Program-made: the position numbers and the translations under genes
Shown: one piece after another, positions 41,499-49,688 of the stretch
How the letters are laid out: each line of letters starts with the position of its first letter
Position numbering within the stretch: position 1 is the stretch's first letter
The notes under the pieces: model-generated
Seen by the model: the letters and a program-made list of their open reading frames with translations, nothing else
Told to the model about the DNA's origin: nothing
The model's database searches: none
Assembly: GCF_014705615.1 (NCBI RefSeq)
Contig: NZ_JACXJA010000013.1
Span: 1 to 64,000 of the forward strand
Length of the DNA: 64,000 nucleotides
DNA from: Paenibacillus oceani
GTDB lineage: Bacteria > Bacillota > Bacilli > Paenibacillales > NBRC-103111
Reading direction: 5' to 3'

Positions 41499-42476
41499 TC
41501 ATAAATTAAAGAAATGTTTGTTTTGCACCAGTCCCTGGAACTGGAAATACGCGGTCATCATCGTCCGCGAGGGATGATTCATTTGAAGGATAGCGTCTAC
41601 TTCGCCCGACTTGACTGCATGTACGAACGACTGCACCTTCCCCGCCAGACCGGAATCGTGATAAGCCTGTACGTGTATCCGGCAATACGGCGCCACCTCG
41701 GTCTTCATAATCCGGCACTGATATTCTCCGCCGATCACCAGTACCCGGGGCATACCGCTGCCGCGAACCAGATCCGACTCGCACATTCGGCGGACACAGC
41801 AGCGGAGCCTCTCGGTAAACGCGTTTCGCTTGTTGTGATTCGACAGCGAGCTGGCATGAATCCGGTATTCGTACAACACCCGGTCCACCTTCCCGATCGG
41901 ACCTAGCCGGAACAGCTTCAGCCACAAATCGTAATCGTAGACGATCTTGTAACCGGGATCGTAACCTCCGGCTTGAATAAACTTCGCCCGCGAAATCCAT
42001 GCGGTGCCGTGGCAAAACGGACATACCGAATAACGATCGCGACGCAGCGCACTTTCGCCTTGGTTCAGCGCCTGCTCGCGCTCCCGCAGCAAGGCCGGGG
42101 AGACGTCGGCGTCGCCGAAGCACGATATTTGCGCACCGGCCACGATCAGCTCTGGACGGGCCCGAACATATTCGGCCTGCACCTGAAACCGGTCGGGCAT
42201 ACTGCGGTCGTCCGCATCGTGGATGGCGATCCAGTCCCCGGTCGACTGCCAGACGCCGATATTCAGAGACATCGCGGCGCCGCAATTGTACGGCAGCAGC
42301 ACTCTCCTCAGCCTCGGGTCCGAAATGGAGCGAAGGATGTCTCTCGTCCGGTCGACAGAACCGTCATCGATTACGATCAGCTCAAAATCCGTATACGTTT
42401 GCGCCAGTATGCTGCCGATCGCTTCCTCTACGTATCGCTCGCCGTTGTACACGGCCATCACTACCGATAGCTTCAA
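41499..42476 (-). CDS. Family 2 glycosyltransferase
   Basis: About 325 residues. GT2 fold: LSVVMAVYNGERYVEEAIGS, LIVIDDGSVDRT, then the DxD-type HDADDRSMPDRF (about residues 80-92), and YDPGYKIVYDYDLWLKLF as acceptor-side motif. It transfers a sugar to an unknown acceptor in the cytoplasm, presumably for cell-surface glycan. The best start is a TTG at 42476 with AAGGAGG at 9 bases. An upstream in-frame ATG at 42521 lacks a ribosome site. The C-terminal ~80 residues (LVIGGEYQCRIMKTE) are not typical and may be an added module. Co-directional with the truncated glycosyltransferase. Confidence 0.88.
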   Translation of the reverse strand: MKLSVVMAVYNGERYVEEAIGSILAQTYTDFELIVIDDGSVDRTRDILRSISDPRLRRVLLPYNCGAAMSLNIGVWQSTGDWIAIHDADDRSMPDRFQVQAEYVRARPELIVAGAQISCFGDADVSPALLREREQALNQGESALRRDRYSVCPFCHGTAWISRAKFIQAGGYDPGYKIVYDYDLWLKLFRLGPIGKVDRVLYEYRIHASSLSNHNKRNAFTERLRCCVRRMCESDLVRGSGMPRVLVIGGEYQCRIMKTEVAPYCRIHVQAYHDSGLAGKVQSFVHAVKSGEVDAILQMNHPSRTMMTAYFQFQGLVQNKHFFNL

Positions 42477-42738
42477 GCCCCCGCCTCCTTCGATATGGCC
42501 GATCGCCCCGATGGAGCTCACCTGCTTCTTTACGATTATTAGTATGAAAGAGAAAGAGGAAAAGACAGGGCGAAAAAGCCTCCGCTTTTCGGCGGGAGCC
42601 GGGGAGACTTTGTTTGTTCGTCCTAATGGGACGGAACGGCGGTAAAGGATCGTTATTATTCAAACTGCCCCTTCTACGAATCGGTATCGGTTCTTTATAA
42701 TAGGGGGAATCTGATAGAGGAAAGGAGAGACGATCGCG

Positions 42739-43287
42739 ATGCCTCCAGAACGTCCCTGCACCATCCTGGTGACAGGCATTATGGCCAGCGGGAAGTCGAC
42801 TGTCGCCCAATTGCTCGCCGAACGGCTCGACAACTCCGTCCATATCCGGGGAGATTTATTCCGGAGAATGATCGTAAATAACCGCAAAGAAATAACTCCG
42901 GACTCCGGGCAGGACGAGATGGAGCAGTTGCGGCTGAGATACCGCCTGGCGGCCCAGACCGCGGACACTTACCGGGAAGCCGGATTCAACGCCGTTGTAC
43001 AGGATGTCGTGGTCGGCCGCGTGCTTGACGATTTTATTTCCTATGTCCGCCACCGCCCGCTCTATGTGGTCGTGCTGTGTCCGAGCCCGGCTGCCGTCGC
43101 CTCAAGAGAAGCCGCCCGTTCCAAAAAAGGATACGGCGAATGGACGGTGGAAGCGCTGGACGCCGTGCTGCGCAACGAAACGCCGCGGATCGGCATGTGG
43201 CTCGACTCGTCCGATCTGACGGCCGAGGAGACAGCCGCAAGTATCGTAAAGCGCATTTGGCGGGAAGGGTTAATTTCAGACCGTTAA
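42739..43287 (+). CDS. P-loop kinase-like ATPase (chloramphenicol phosphotransferase/zeta-like)
   Basis: 182 residues. Walker A TGIMASGKST at about residues 12-21, then HIRGDLFRRM resembling the substrate-binding aspartate region of small-molecule kinases, and VVVLCPSPAAVASREAAR as the lid region. It most likely phosphorylates a small molecule or nucleotide-linked substrate; the target is unknown. AAAGGAGAG precedes the ATG, and TATAAT at 42696-42701 is a plausible -10. A single gene, converging on the mnt operon and separated by a bidirectional terminator. Confidence 0.82.
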   Translation: MPPERPCTILVTGIMASGKSTVAQLLAERLDNSVHIRGDLFRRMIVNNRKEITPDSGQDEMEQLRLRYRLAAQTADTYREAGFNAVVQDVVVGRVLDDFISYVRHRPLYVVVLCPSPAAVASREAARSKKGYGEWTVEALDAVLRNETPRIGMWLDSSDLTAEETAASIVKRIWREGLISDR

Positions 43288-43307
43288 AGGTTCGCAGGGT
43301 AAAGGAA

Positions 43308-43357
43308 AAAAAGCGCTCCAGAGGAAGCGGAAGGACCGCAGCTCTGCAGCGCTTTAT
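43308..43357. terminator. Bidirectional terminator between the kinase gene and mntD
   Basis: AAAGCGCT (43310-43317) pairs with AGCGCTTT (43348-43355), with inner AGAG/CTCT and CGG/CCG pairing. A-run on the left and TTTATT on the right serve both directions. Confidence 0.75.
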
Positions 43358-43408
43358 TGGTAACCGTTGCACGTATCGATTCGCAGCTCCGCGTTCGTCT
43401 ATCGCCCA

Positions 43409-44290
43409 TCAAGCGGAAAGCTTCGTCTCCGCCGGACGAATGAATTTGGCGATTACGCCGTGCTTGGGCGAACAGAGGAAGCTGAAGGCAAACAGGAGGC
43501 CCGTCGAGAACGCCATCGATCCGGAGATCGACGTATCCAGCCAAGTCGCGATATAATAGCCGGTTATGGCCGAGATGACGCCGAACAACCCGCTGAGAAT
43601 CAGCATAACCGACAACCGGTCGGTCCATAGGTATGCCGCCGCCGCAGGCGTAATCAGCATGGCGACCACCATGATCGCGCCTACCGCGTCGAAGGCGGCA
43701 ACGGTCGTCACCGAGACGAGCGACATGAACACGTAATGCATCAGCACGGCCGGTATTCCCAGACTTGCGGCGAGCGCGGGATCGAAGGACGTAATTTTCC
43801 ACTCTTTATAAAACGCAAGTATCGCCACCAGCACAACAATCAATACAATCGACAGGATGAATACCGCTTCCGGTATTTCCCCGATCAGAGGCAGTTCGAT
43901 TTTTTCCCACGGAATAAACGTAATCTCACCCATCAGCGTATGCTTGACGTCGAGGTGCGCGTTCCCGACCTTCGTAGCGATCAGGACGACGCCGATCGCA
44001 AACAGGGTGGTGAATACGACTCCGATCGAAGCTTCCTGCTGGACGCCGCGCGCATGAAACCATTGCACGAGCACAGAGGTCAGCAGTCCGGCTGCAATCG
44101 CCCCGATCAGCATATGGATGCCGCTCAGTTCCCGGGTGACCAGGAATGCCGTAACGATGCCAAGCAAGACCGTATGGCTGATCGCATCCGCCATCATCGC
44201 CATCCGGCGCAGGACGAGCAGGACGCCGATAAATCCGCAGGACAGTCCGACCAGCGATGCAGTTAATAGAATCCAGCCTGCGTAGCTCAT
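43409..44290 (-). CDS. mntD: Manganese ABC transporter permease MntD
   Basis: About 293 residues with eight or nine hydrophobic segments of the ABC-3 (ZnuB/MntC) family; conserved MADAISHTVLLGI near residue 40 and AFDAVGAIMVVAMLITPAAAAYL in the second half. It is the second of two permease genes, which probably form a heterodimer. The ATG at 44290 overlaps the mntC stop (ATGA). The open frame further upstream to 44539 is out-of-context sequence inside mntC. Confidence 0.9.
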   Translation of the reverse strand: MSYAGWILLTASLVGLSCGFIGVLLVLRRMAMMADAISHTVLLGIVTAFLVTRELSGIHMLIGAIAAGLLTSVLVQWFHARGVQQEASIGVVFTTLFAIGVVLIATKVGNAHLDVKHTLMGEITFIPWEKIELPLIGEIPEAVFILSIVLIVVLVAILAFYKEWKITSFDPALAASLGIPAVLMHYVFMSLVSVTTVAAFDAVGAIMVVAMLITPAAAAYLWTDRLSVMLILSGLFGVISAITGYYIATWLDTSISGSMAFSTGLLFAFSFLCSPKHGVIAKFIRPAETKLSA

Positions 44291-45210
44291 TTGGTCACCC
44301 CCCCGTCCAGTACTGTCTGACCCGCCATCGGTTGCAGCAAACGTTTCTTCTGCGCGCGCTGCTGCAAGTACGTCACGATCAGTCCCTTGCGCAGTCCGAA
44401 CGCCAACGAAAAGACGAACAGGGTCGAAGCGGCTATGACGATGAACGGACCTGTCGGCCAGCCTTTGCCTGCGGCGCTGATCAGCGTGCCCGTCATTCCG
44501 GCTCCTCCGCCGAACAGACCGGAGAGGACCACCATCCATTTAAAGGAATTCGTCCAATACCTGGCGCTAACGGCCGGTATAATGAGCAGAGCCGCCATGA
44601 GGATGACGCCTACCGCCTGAATGCCGATGACAATGACCAGCACCAGAACCGCCATATAGATGCTGTTCATCAAGCGGCTGGACAAGCCGAGTCCTTTGGC
44701 AAAGGCGGCATCGAACAGAAACAGCTTCCACTCCTTGTAGCCGATCACGGCGACCAGCATCACGAGCAGCGCCAGCACCGACATCGTCACTACGTCCTTA
44801 CTGACCATCGATGCCGCCTGGCCGAAAATAAAGCTGTCCAGTCCGCTCTGGCTGCCCCCCGCCGTCCGGTTGACGAACGTCAGCAGCATAATGCCGAGTC
44901 CGAAAAACACGGATAAGATAATGCCCATCGCCGCATCCTCCTTCACGCGCGAGGATGAGCGGATCCAATGAATCAGCAGGGCCCCGAGCAAGGCGCTGAC
45001 CGCGGCTCCGGCGATCATGACCGACAAATTTTTGGAGCCCATAATGGCGAATCCGACAATCACTCCGGGCAGCGCCGCGTGAGACAACGCATCGCTCATC
45101 AGGCTTTGCCGCTTCCAATAGGAGAAGCAGCCGATGATCCCGGCTGCCGTGCCCAATATTAATGTACTTAATAACACCCACTGCGCATTGTGCGACAACA
45201 TCGTGATCAT
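44287..45210 (-). CDS. mntC: Manganese ABC transporter permease MntC
   Basis: About 307 residues, ABC-3 family: LMSDALSHAALPGVIVGF near residue 40 and GIQAVGVILMAALLIIPAVSA in the second half. The ATG at 45210 overlaps the mntB stop (ATGA). It pairs with MntD to form the membrane channel. The long upstream extension of the frame to 45621 lies within mntB and is not coding. Confidence 0.9.
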   Translation of the reverse strand: MITMLSHNAQWVLLSTLILGTAAGIIGCFSYWKRQSLMSDALSHAALPGVIVGFAIMGSKNLSVMIAGAAVSALLGALLIHWIRSSSRVKEDAAMGIILSVFFGLGIMLLTFVNRTAGGSQSGLDSFIFGQAASMVSKDVVTMSVLALLVMLVAVIGYKEWKLFLFDAAFAKGLGLSSRLMNSIYMAVLVLVIVIGIQAVGVILMAALLIIPAVSARYWTNSFKWMVVLSGLFGGGAGMTGTLISAAGKGWPTGPFIVIAASTLFVFSLAFGLRKGLIVTYLQQRAQKKRLLQPMAGQTVLDGGVTK

Positions 45211-45944
45211 CCGAACTTCTCCCCCATCCATCGAAGCGTGCCGCCGTAGGTACGGTAAATGTTTTCTTTGGTAAAGGTATCCTGCGTCGCGCCGTGGGCG
45301 ACGACGGTCCGGTTCAACAGCAGCACGTGATCGAAGTAGTCTTCCACCGTCTGCAGGTCGTGATGGACGACCATAACGGTTCTTCCCTTGCTCTTCAGCT
45401 TCTTCAGCGTATCCATGATGGCGCGTTCCGTCGCTGCGTCGACGCCGGCCAGCGGCTCGTCGAGGAAGTAAAGCTCCGCGTCCTGCACGAGCGCGCGGGC
45501 GAGAAACACCCGCTGCTGCTGCCCGCCGGACAACTGGCTGATCTGCCGTCCGGCATAAGCTTCCATCCCCATCTCGGCCAGCGCATTCAACGCCAGCTCC
45601 CTGTGCGTGCGTCTCGGCCATTTTAGCCAGCCGATCTGCCCGTACAGTCCCATCATGACGACATCCAGCGCATTGGTCGGGAAATCCCAGTCTACCGAAC
45701 CGCGCTGCGGAACGTAGCCGATCCGGGACTTCGCTTTGCTGTAGGTCGTTCCGAAAAAGGAGACCGATCCGGAAAGTCTGGGGTGCAGCTCCAGCATCAC
45801 CTTGAGCAGCGTCGACTTCCCCGCTCCGTTAGGGCCTACGATACTGGTCATCGTCCCCGGCAGCACTTGAAACCGCACCTGGTCGAGCACCTGATTTTTG
45901 CGATACGAGGCAGACAAGCCGTTTACGTTCAGTACCGGAGTCAT
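45207..45944 (-). CDS. mntB: Manganese ABC transporter ATPase MntB
   Basis: About 245 residues. Walker A GPNGAGKST, Q-loop YVPQRGSVDW, signature LSGGQQQR, Walker B LYFLDEPLAGVD and switch histidine VVHHD, all intact. The order and the two permeases match the B. subtilis mntABCD layout. The ATG at 45944 has GGAAAGG at 9 bases; a GTG at 45953 would sit on top of that ribosome site and is less likely. Confidence 0.92.
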   Translation of the reverse strand: MTPVLNVNGLSASYRKNQVLDQVRFQVLPGTMTSIVGPNGAGKSTLLKVMLELHPRLSGSVSFFGTTYSKAKSRIGYVPQRGSVDWDFPTNALDVVMMGLYGQIGWLKWPRRTHRELALNALAEMGMEAYAGRQISQLSGGQQQRVFLARALVQDAELYFLDEPLAGVDAATERAIMDTLKKLKSKGRTVMVVHHDLQTVEDYFDHVLLLNRTVVAHGATQDTFTKENIYRTYGGTLRWMGEKFG

Positions 45945-45945
45945 C

Positions 45946-46920
45946 TCACTCACCCTTTCCGCTTAACGCTTTATAGATCGTATCGACGTTGTGACGGTAC
46001 ATGCCGATATACGTGCCTTCCTTCGTCCCCGCATCGCCCATGGCGTCGGAGAACAGCTCTCCTCCCAGCTTCACGTCAAGCCCTTGCTTCTTGGCGCCTT
46101 CGATTACAGCCTTAATGGATGCAGGGTTGATGCTGCTTTCCACGAATACGGCAGGAACTTTGTGCTTGACCAAAATTTTGATCGTATCCTCGATGTCGGT
46201 CAGGCCGATTTCCGCTTCCGTGCTCAAGCCTTGCAGACCGACGACCTGGATGCCCTGCATGCGGCCGAAGTAGCCGAACGCGTCGTGCGCCGTTACGAGC
46301 ACCCGTTTTTCTTTCGGGATTTGCGTCAGTTTCTCCTTGGCTTCCTTCTTCAGATCGTCCAGCTGCTGGAAATACTTCGTTTTGTTCGCTTCGAAATAAT
46401 CGGCGTTTTCCTTCGATGCCTTCTTCAGCTCTTCGGTCGCGGCTCCGATCGCCTGCTTCCACAGATCGATGTCGAACCAGATATGCGGGTCGGTCGCGCC
46501 TGCCTCGTCCTTCAGCAGCTTCTCCTTCGGGAGCGTCTCGCCGATCGCGAGCACCGGCTTTTTCTTGCCGATCTCGGCGAACACTTTCACCATATTCGCC
46601 TCCAGATGCAAACCGCTATAGAAAATGATGTCGCCGCTCTCCAGCTTCTTAATATCTCCTTGCGTGGCCGTGTACAGATGCGGGTCGACTCCGGGACCCA
46701 TTAAGCTCTGGACGTTGACCTTGTCGCCGCCGATAACGGAGATCGGCTCGGCGATCTGGGCAATCGTCGCAATGACGTTAAGCTTGCCTGCGACGGTTGA
46801 TCCGCCCGGCTGGCCTGCCGTATGTTTCGAATCGGATGCGCACGCCGTTACGACCACAGATAAAGCCAGCAACAATCCGATCCCCCATAATTTCGATGTC
46901 TTCAGCATAGTTCTCACCAC
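45946..46920 (-). CDS. mntA: Manganese-binding lipoprotein MntA
   Basis: 324 residues. Signal peptide and lipobox VTAC. Cluster A-I metal-binding protein with ligands His in GPGVDPHLY, His in TDPHIWFD, Glu in AVFVESSINP and Asp in GGELFSDAMG; the H-H-E-D set and the lack of a His-rich loop fit manganese rather than zinc. The start is a GTG at 46920 with AAAGGAGG at 9 bases. First gene of the operon, preceded by two MntR-box-like palindromes. Confidence 0.92.
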   Translation of the reverse strand: MVRTMLKTSKLWGIGLLLALSVVVTACASDSKHTAGQPGGSTVAGKLNVIATIAQIAEPISVIGGDKVNVQSLMGPGVDPHLYTATQGDIKKLESGDIIFYSGLHLEANMVKVFAEIGKKKPVLAIGETLPKEKLLKDEAGATDPHIWFDIDLWKQAIGAATEELKKASKENADYFEANKTKYFQQLDDLKKEAKEKLTQIPKEKRVLVTAHDAFGYFGRMQGIQVVGLQGLSTEAEIGLTDIEDTIKILVKHKVPAVFVESSINPASIKAVIEGAKKQGLDVKLGGELFSDAMGDAGTKEGTYIGMYRHNVDTIYKALSGKGE

Positions 46921-46980
46921 TTTCTTGTTCCTCCTTTATTTGCCGTCAGGCATGAATATGTAACTTGTACCCCGACAAAT

Positions 46981-47000
46981 ATTTTTCCCTAGGGCAAAAT
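46981..47000 (-). promoter_or_regulatory. MntR-box-like operator 1
   Basis: ATTTTGCCCTAGGGAAAAAT on the minus strand, a palindrome close to the Bacillus MntR box (TTTGCCTTAAGGAAA type). It lies 61 bases before the mntA start. Repression by Mn-MntR is inferred. Confidence 0.75.
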
Positions 47001-47107
47001 TTATTGTTATATACAAATTAATTGTCCACGAGCAATTTGTCAATACTTTTTGCAAACATTCCGATAAACCAAAAAGTGAAAATTGCTTGGAACGACGGGA
47101 ACTTCCG

Positions 47108-47127
47108 CATTTGCCTAAGGGAAACAT
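47108..47127 (+). promoter_or_regulatory. MntR-box-like operator 2
   Basis: CATTTGCCTAAGGGAAACAT matches the MntR consensus even better than operator 1 and lies about 190 bases before mntA. It could be a distal operator for mntABCD. The remaining sequence to 47401 shows no gene. Confidence 0.75.
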
Positions 47128-47401
47128 AGTTTACCCGCCCAAAAATTATTTTTCCGGGCTTTATCGCACAGCGGTTCCGCTGCCGGAGGGACGAGACGTG
47201 TTCAGGTCGCGGAAGGAATGAATCGGGGAAATGCAACCCGGCGGCGGCTCACTCACCCGCTATTCCGATCGGGCAAGACTGCAGCCCGGACGTCCCAATA
47301 AGACGCTCCACGGTGACGCCGACGACCGCTTTTCTGCGCGCGGTTAAAAAAGTTGGCATAGGGAAACACTAAGGCCATCATATGCTGCTGCGGAGGATCG
47401 G

Positions 47402-47749
47402 ATGATATACTTGTACAGCGCCGGGCTTTTATTCACTGGATTAACCGTCATTAACGCGATCTTCTCTTATCAGAGCAAGCAGATCGATCCTCACTTCTGG
47501 AGTACGTTCAAGTTTCAGACCCTGATGCTCCCCTTGTTTCTACTCGCCAACCTGTGCATCGGGTACGGGGTCCGGTTCGGGTACAAAGCGACTCACCAGC
47601 TCAGTTATGTGCTTGTGGCGGCCAAGTGTATGGAGATTCTGATTTCCTTGCTGATGGGGTATTGGTTCTTCAAGGAGACTACCAGTTGGAAAACATGGGC
47701 CGGCCTGGGTCTGATTGCGGCGGGCGTCGTTCTGGTCAAGCAGAAGTAG
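47402..47749 (+). CDS. Small four-helix membrane protein, EamA/SMR-like
   Basis: 115 residues with four hydrophobic segments. The last part (YVLVAAKCMEILISLLMGYW, then FFKETTSWKTWAGLGLIAAGVVLVKQK) matches the style of half-size EamA/small multidrug resistance transporters: a helix, ETTSWKTWAG and a final GLGLIAAGVVLV. GCGGAGG precedes the ATG. Likely acts as a dimer; substrate unknown. Single gene. Confidence 0.75.
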   Translation: MIYLYSAGLLFTGLTVINAIFSYQSKQIDPHFWSTFKFQTLMLPLFLLANLCIGYGVRFGYKATHQLSYVLVAAKCMEILISLLMGYWFFKETTSWKTWAGLGLIAAGVVLVKQK

Positions 47750-47899
47750 AATTGGGACCGGGTCGGGAGGATTGAGGATTGAAGACTGGGGAATGAAGAC
47801 GGACCGCCGCGTGCACGGAATTTCCGCATACAAGGCAAGGGTCACTATCAGGTTACGTTCGGCAACTGCGGCTGCCGATGGACGGTTTTCTCAACGGCA

Positions 47900-47936
47900 C
47901 AAAGCCCAAGCACCCTTCCGGTGCTTGGACTTTGTG
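47900..47936. terminator. Hairpin between convergent genes
   Basis: CAAAGcCCAAGCACC pairs with GGTGCTTGGaCTTTG, a long near-perfect stem between the small membrane protein and the GntR fusion gene. T-tracts are short, so it may be a weak bidirectional terminator. Confidence 0.5.
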
Positions 47937-48054
47937 AATAACAGCCGAACCGCCAGCCACCCGCAAAACACGCAGCCGCCCTAACGCGTTCGTTTCTAAT
48001 CGGGGTGCTCTTGCGGGGGCTCTTGCAGCAGGACGCCCTCATACTTTCCGGCTT

Positions 48055-49497
48055 TCAAACCGTGAGATTCGCCACTCCGGCCTCGTCGTGACCGCCCCCG
48101 CTGCCGCCCAACCGGTCCAGCAGCTGCTCCAGCCGCGCAGCCACCCCTTCCTCGGTCTCCAGCCCCGACCAGTACAGCTTCGCTTCCGCATACACCGCAT
48201 CCAGCTCCTTGATCGACATATTCAAGGCGCCGAACGTCCGGAACGCCGGAATAATATCGCGATACATATGGAAGCGCGACGGCCGGTACATCGACTCCTT
48301 GCCCGTCCATTCCGCCGCCGGCTTGAGACTCGGGATGCTTAACGTTTTCTGCCGGATCATCAGCTGCGCTTCGTACGAGACCAGGAAATCGACGAACAGC
48401 TTGGCGCTGTCCTTCACTTTGGAGGAGGCGTTGACCGCCAGCCCGATCGTCATCAGCAGCGTCTTCGGGTCGTTCAGATACGGCAGCGGCGCCACGTCGT
48501 ACTCCAGCCCTTCCGGCCGCTCGTGATGATTCAAGCTCAGATAAGTCGTCATAATCATCGATACTTTGCCCCGGAAAAACAAATCCTCCGCATCGGCGTC
48601 CCTCTCCGACAGAAACAACGGAAACCCCTTCTGCATATGAATCAGCTTGCGGCAAGCCCTCAAGCTGTCGAGCAGCTGCGTGCCGCCGATGGAGAACCGG
48701 TTCCGCTCGTCGCGGTCGAAGCGAATGCCGCTCTGCAGCAGAAATACCGGCCACCGGTTGCTCGACGGGAAGTGAAAATAAAAGCCCAGTCTCTCGTTCT
48801 CCACCGCCAGCTTCGACGCCTGTTCGAACAACACGTCCCAGCGCCAGCCGCTGTCCGGCTCCAGCACGCCTTTCTCGCGGAAATGATCCTTGTTGTAGCA
48901 CAGGATGAGCGGCGTAAACAGAAACGGCTGCCCCTTGAGCTGCCCGTCGTCCGTAGTCATGATGTCAGTCAGAAACGGATAAATATTCGGATTCGGCTCC
49001 AGCGCCTCCAAATAGTCAAGACCGTCGTTGCGCTTGAAGTCATCATATCCGTTGTAGTTCATCGTGAACACGTCGACCGCTTCCTCTTCGATCAGCTGCT
49101 TGACCGTACGGAACGTATTGATCGCCCCGCTATAGGTGACGAATTCTACGCGAATGCCGGGATGACGCTTGTGGAATTCGGCAACCAGCGTCTTCATTGC
49201 AGCTTCCTTAGGCAGCGAAGTATGGCAGGCAAACTTCAGCACCACCGTCTCGCTCCGGGCGTACCGCGCCACCTTGTTGCCCACCCGCGGAATTTTCTCG
49301 ATCAGCCGCTCGGCGACCAGCACTTCCAGCCCCTGACGCACCGACTTGTTGCTGAGCCGGTGCTGCTTGGCATACGCTTTTTCCGATGGAAGGAAATCTC
49401 CTTCCCGCAATACTCCTTGTACAATATCGCTGCGAATCTCGTCGACCAGTTTTTCCAGTCGGGCGTGAAACGTTTTACGGCTCGGTTTCTCGTTCAT
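48055..49497 (-). CDS. GntR-type regulator fused to a solute-binding-protein domain (copy 2)
   Basis: 480 residues from an ATG at 49497; the open frame to 49734 is not supported. The GntR winged helix (LPSEKAYAKQHRLSNKSVRQ, GLEVLVAERLIEKIPRVGNK) is nearly superimposable on copy 1. The rest has the solute-binding fold (CYNKDHFREKGVLEPDSGW, SMIMTTYLSLN, FVDFLVSYEAQLMIRQK, SIPSLKPAAEW). No signal peptide, so it is cytoplasmic. It lies downstream of the cassette 2 lyase on the same strand with a 190-base gap. It probably regulates cassette 2 in response to an intracellular sugar. Confidence 0.85.
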   Translation of the reverse strand: MNEKPSRKTFHARLEKLVDEIRSDIVQGVLREGDFLPSEKAYAKQHRLSNKSVRQGLEVLVAERLIEKIPRVGNKVARYARSETVVLKFACHTSLPKEAAMKTLVAEFHKRHPGIRVEFVTYSGAINTFRTVKQLIEEEAVDVFTMNYNGYDDFKRNDGLDYLEALEPNPNIYPFLTDIMTTDDGQLKGQPFLFTPLILCYNKDHFREKGVLEPDSGWRWDVLFEQASKLAVENERLGFYFHFPSSNRWPVFLLQSGIRFDRDERNRFSIGGTQLLDSLRACRKLIHMQKGFPLFLSERDADAEDLFFRGKVSMIMTTYLSLNHHERPEGLEYDVAPLPYLNDPKTLLMTIGLAVNASSKVKDSAKLFVDFLVSYEAQLMIRQKTLSIPSLKPAAEWTGKESMYRPSRFHMYRDIIPAFRTFGALNMSIKELDAVYAEAKLYWSGLETEEGVAARLEQLLDRLGGSGGGHDEAGVANLTV

Positions 49498-49688
49498 GTT
49501 AATCCCGCCATCACTGTTCGTTAGTTTTCTTATCTCTTCAATATAACATAAGGATACACCGGCCGTTAACGAAGAAATGGGAATGAAAAACGCTTGACCG
49601 CCCGTTCCCGCGCCGGCACACAGGTGCAGGCGCGCATAAACGGACGAATCAAGCGGCAATCTAAAAAAGAATCCGGAAAAGAATCCGG

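Noticed and set aside
44291-44539. Upstream extension of the mntD frame
   Set aside because: It is read through mntC in another frame; the ATGA overlap at 44287-44290 gives the normal start.
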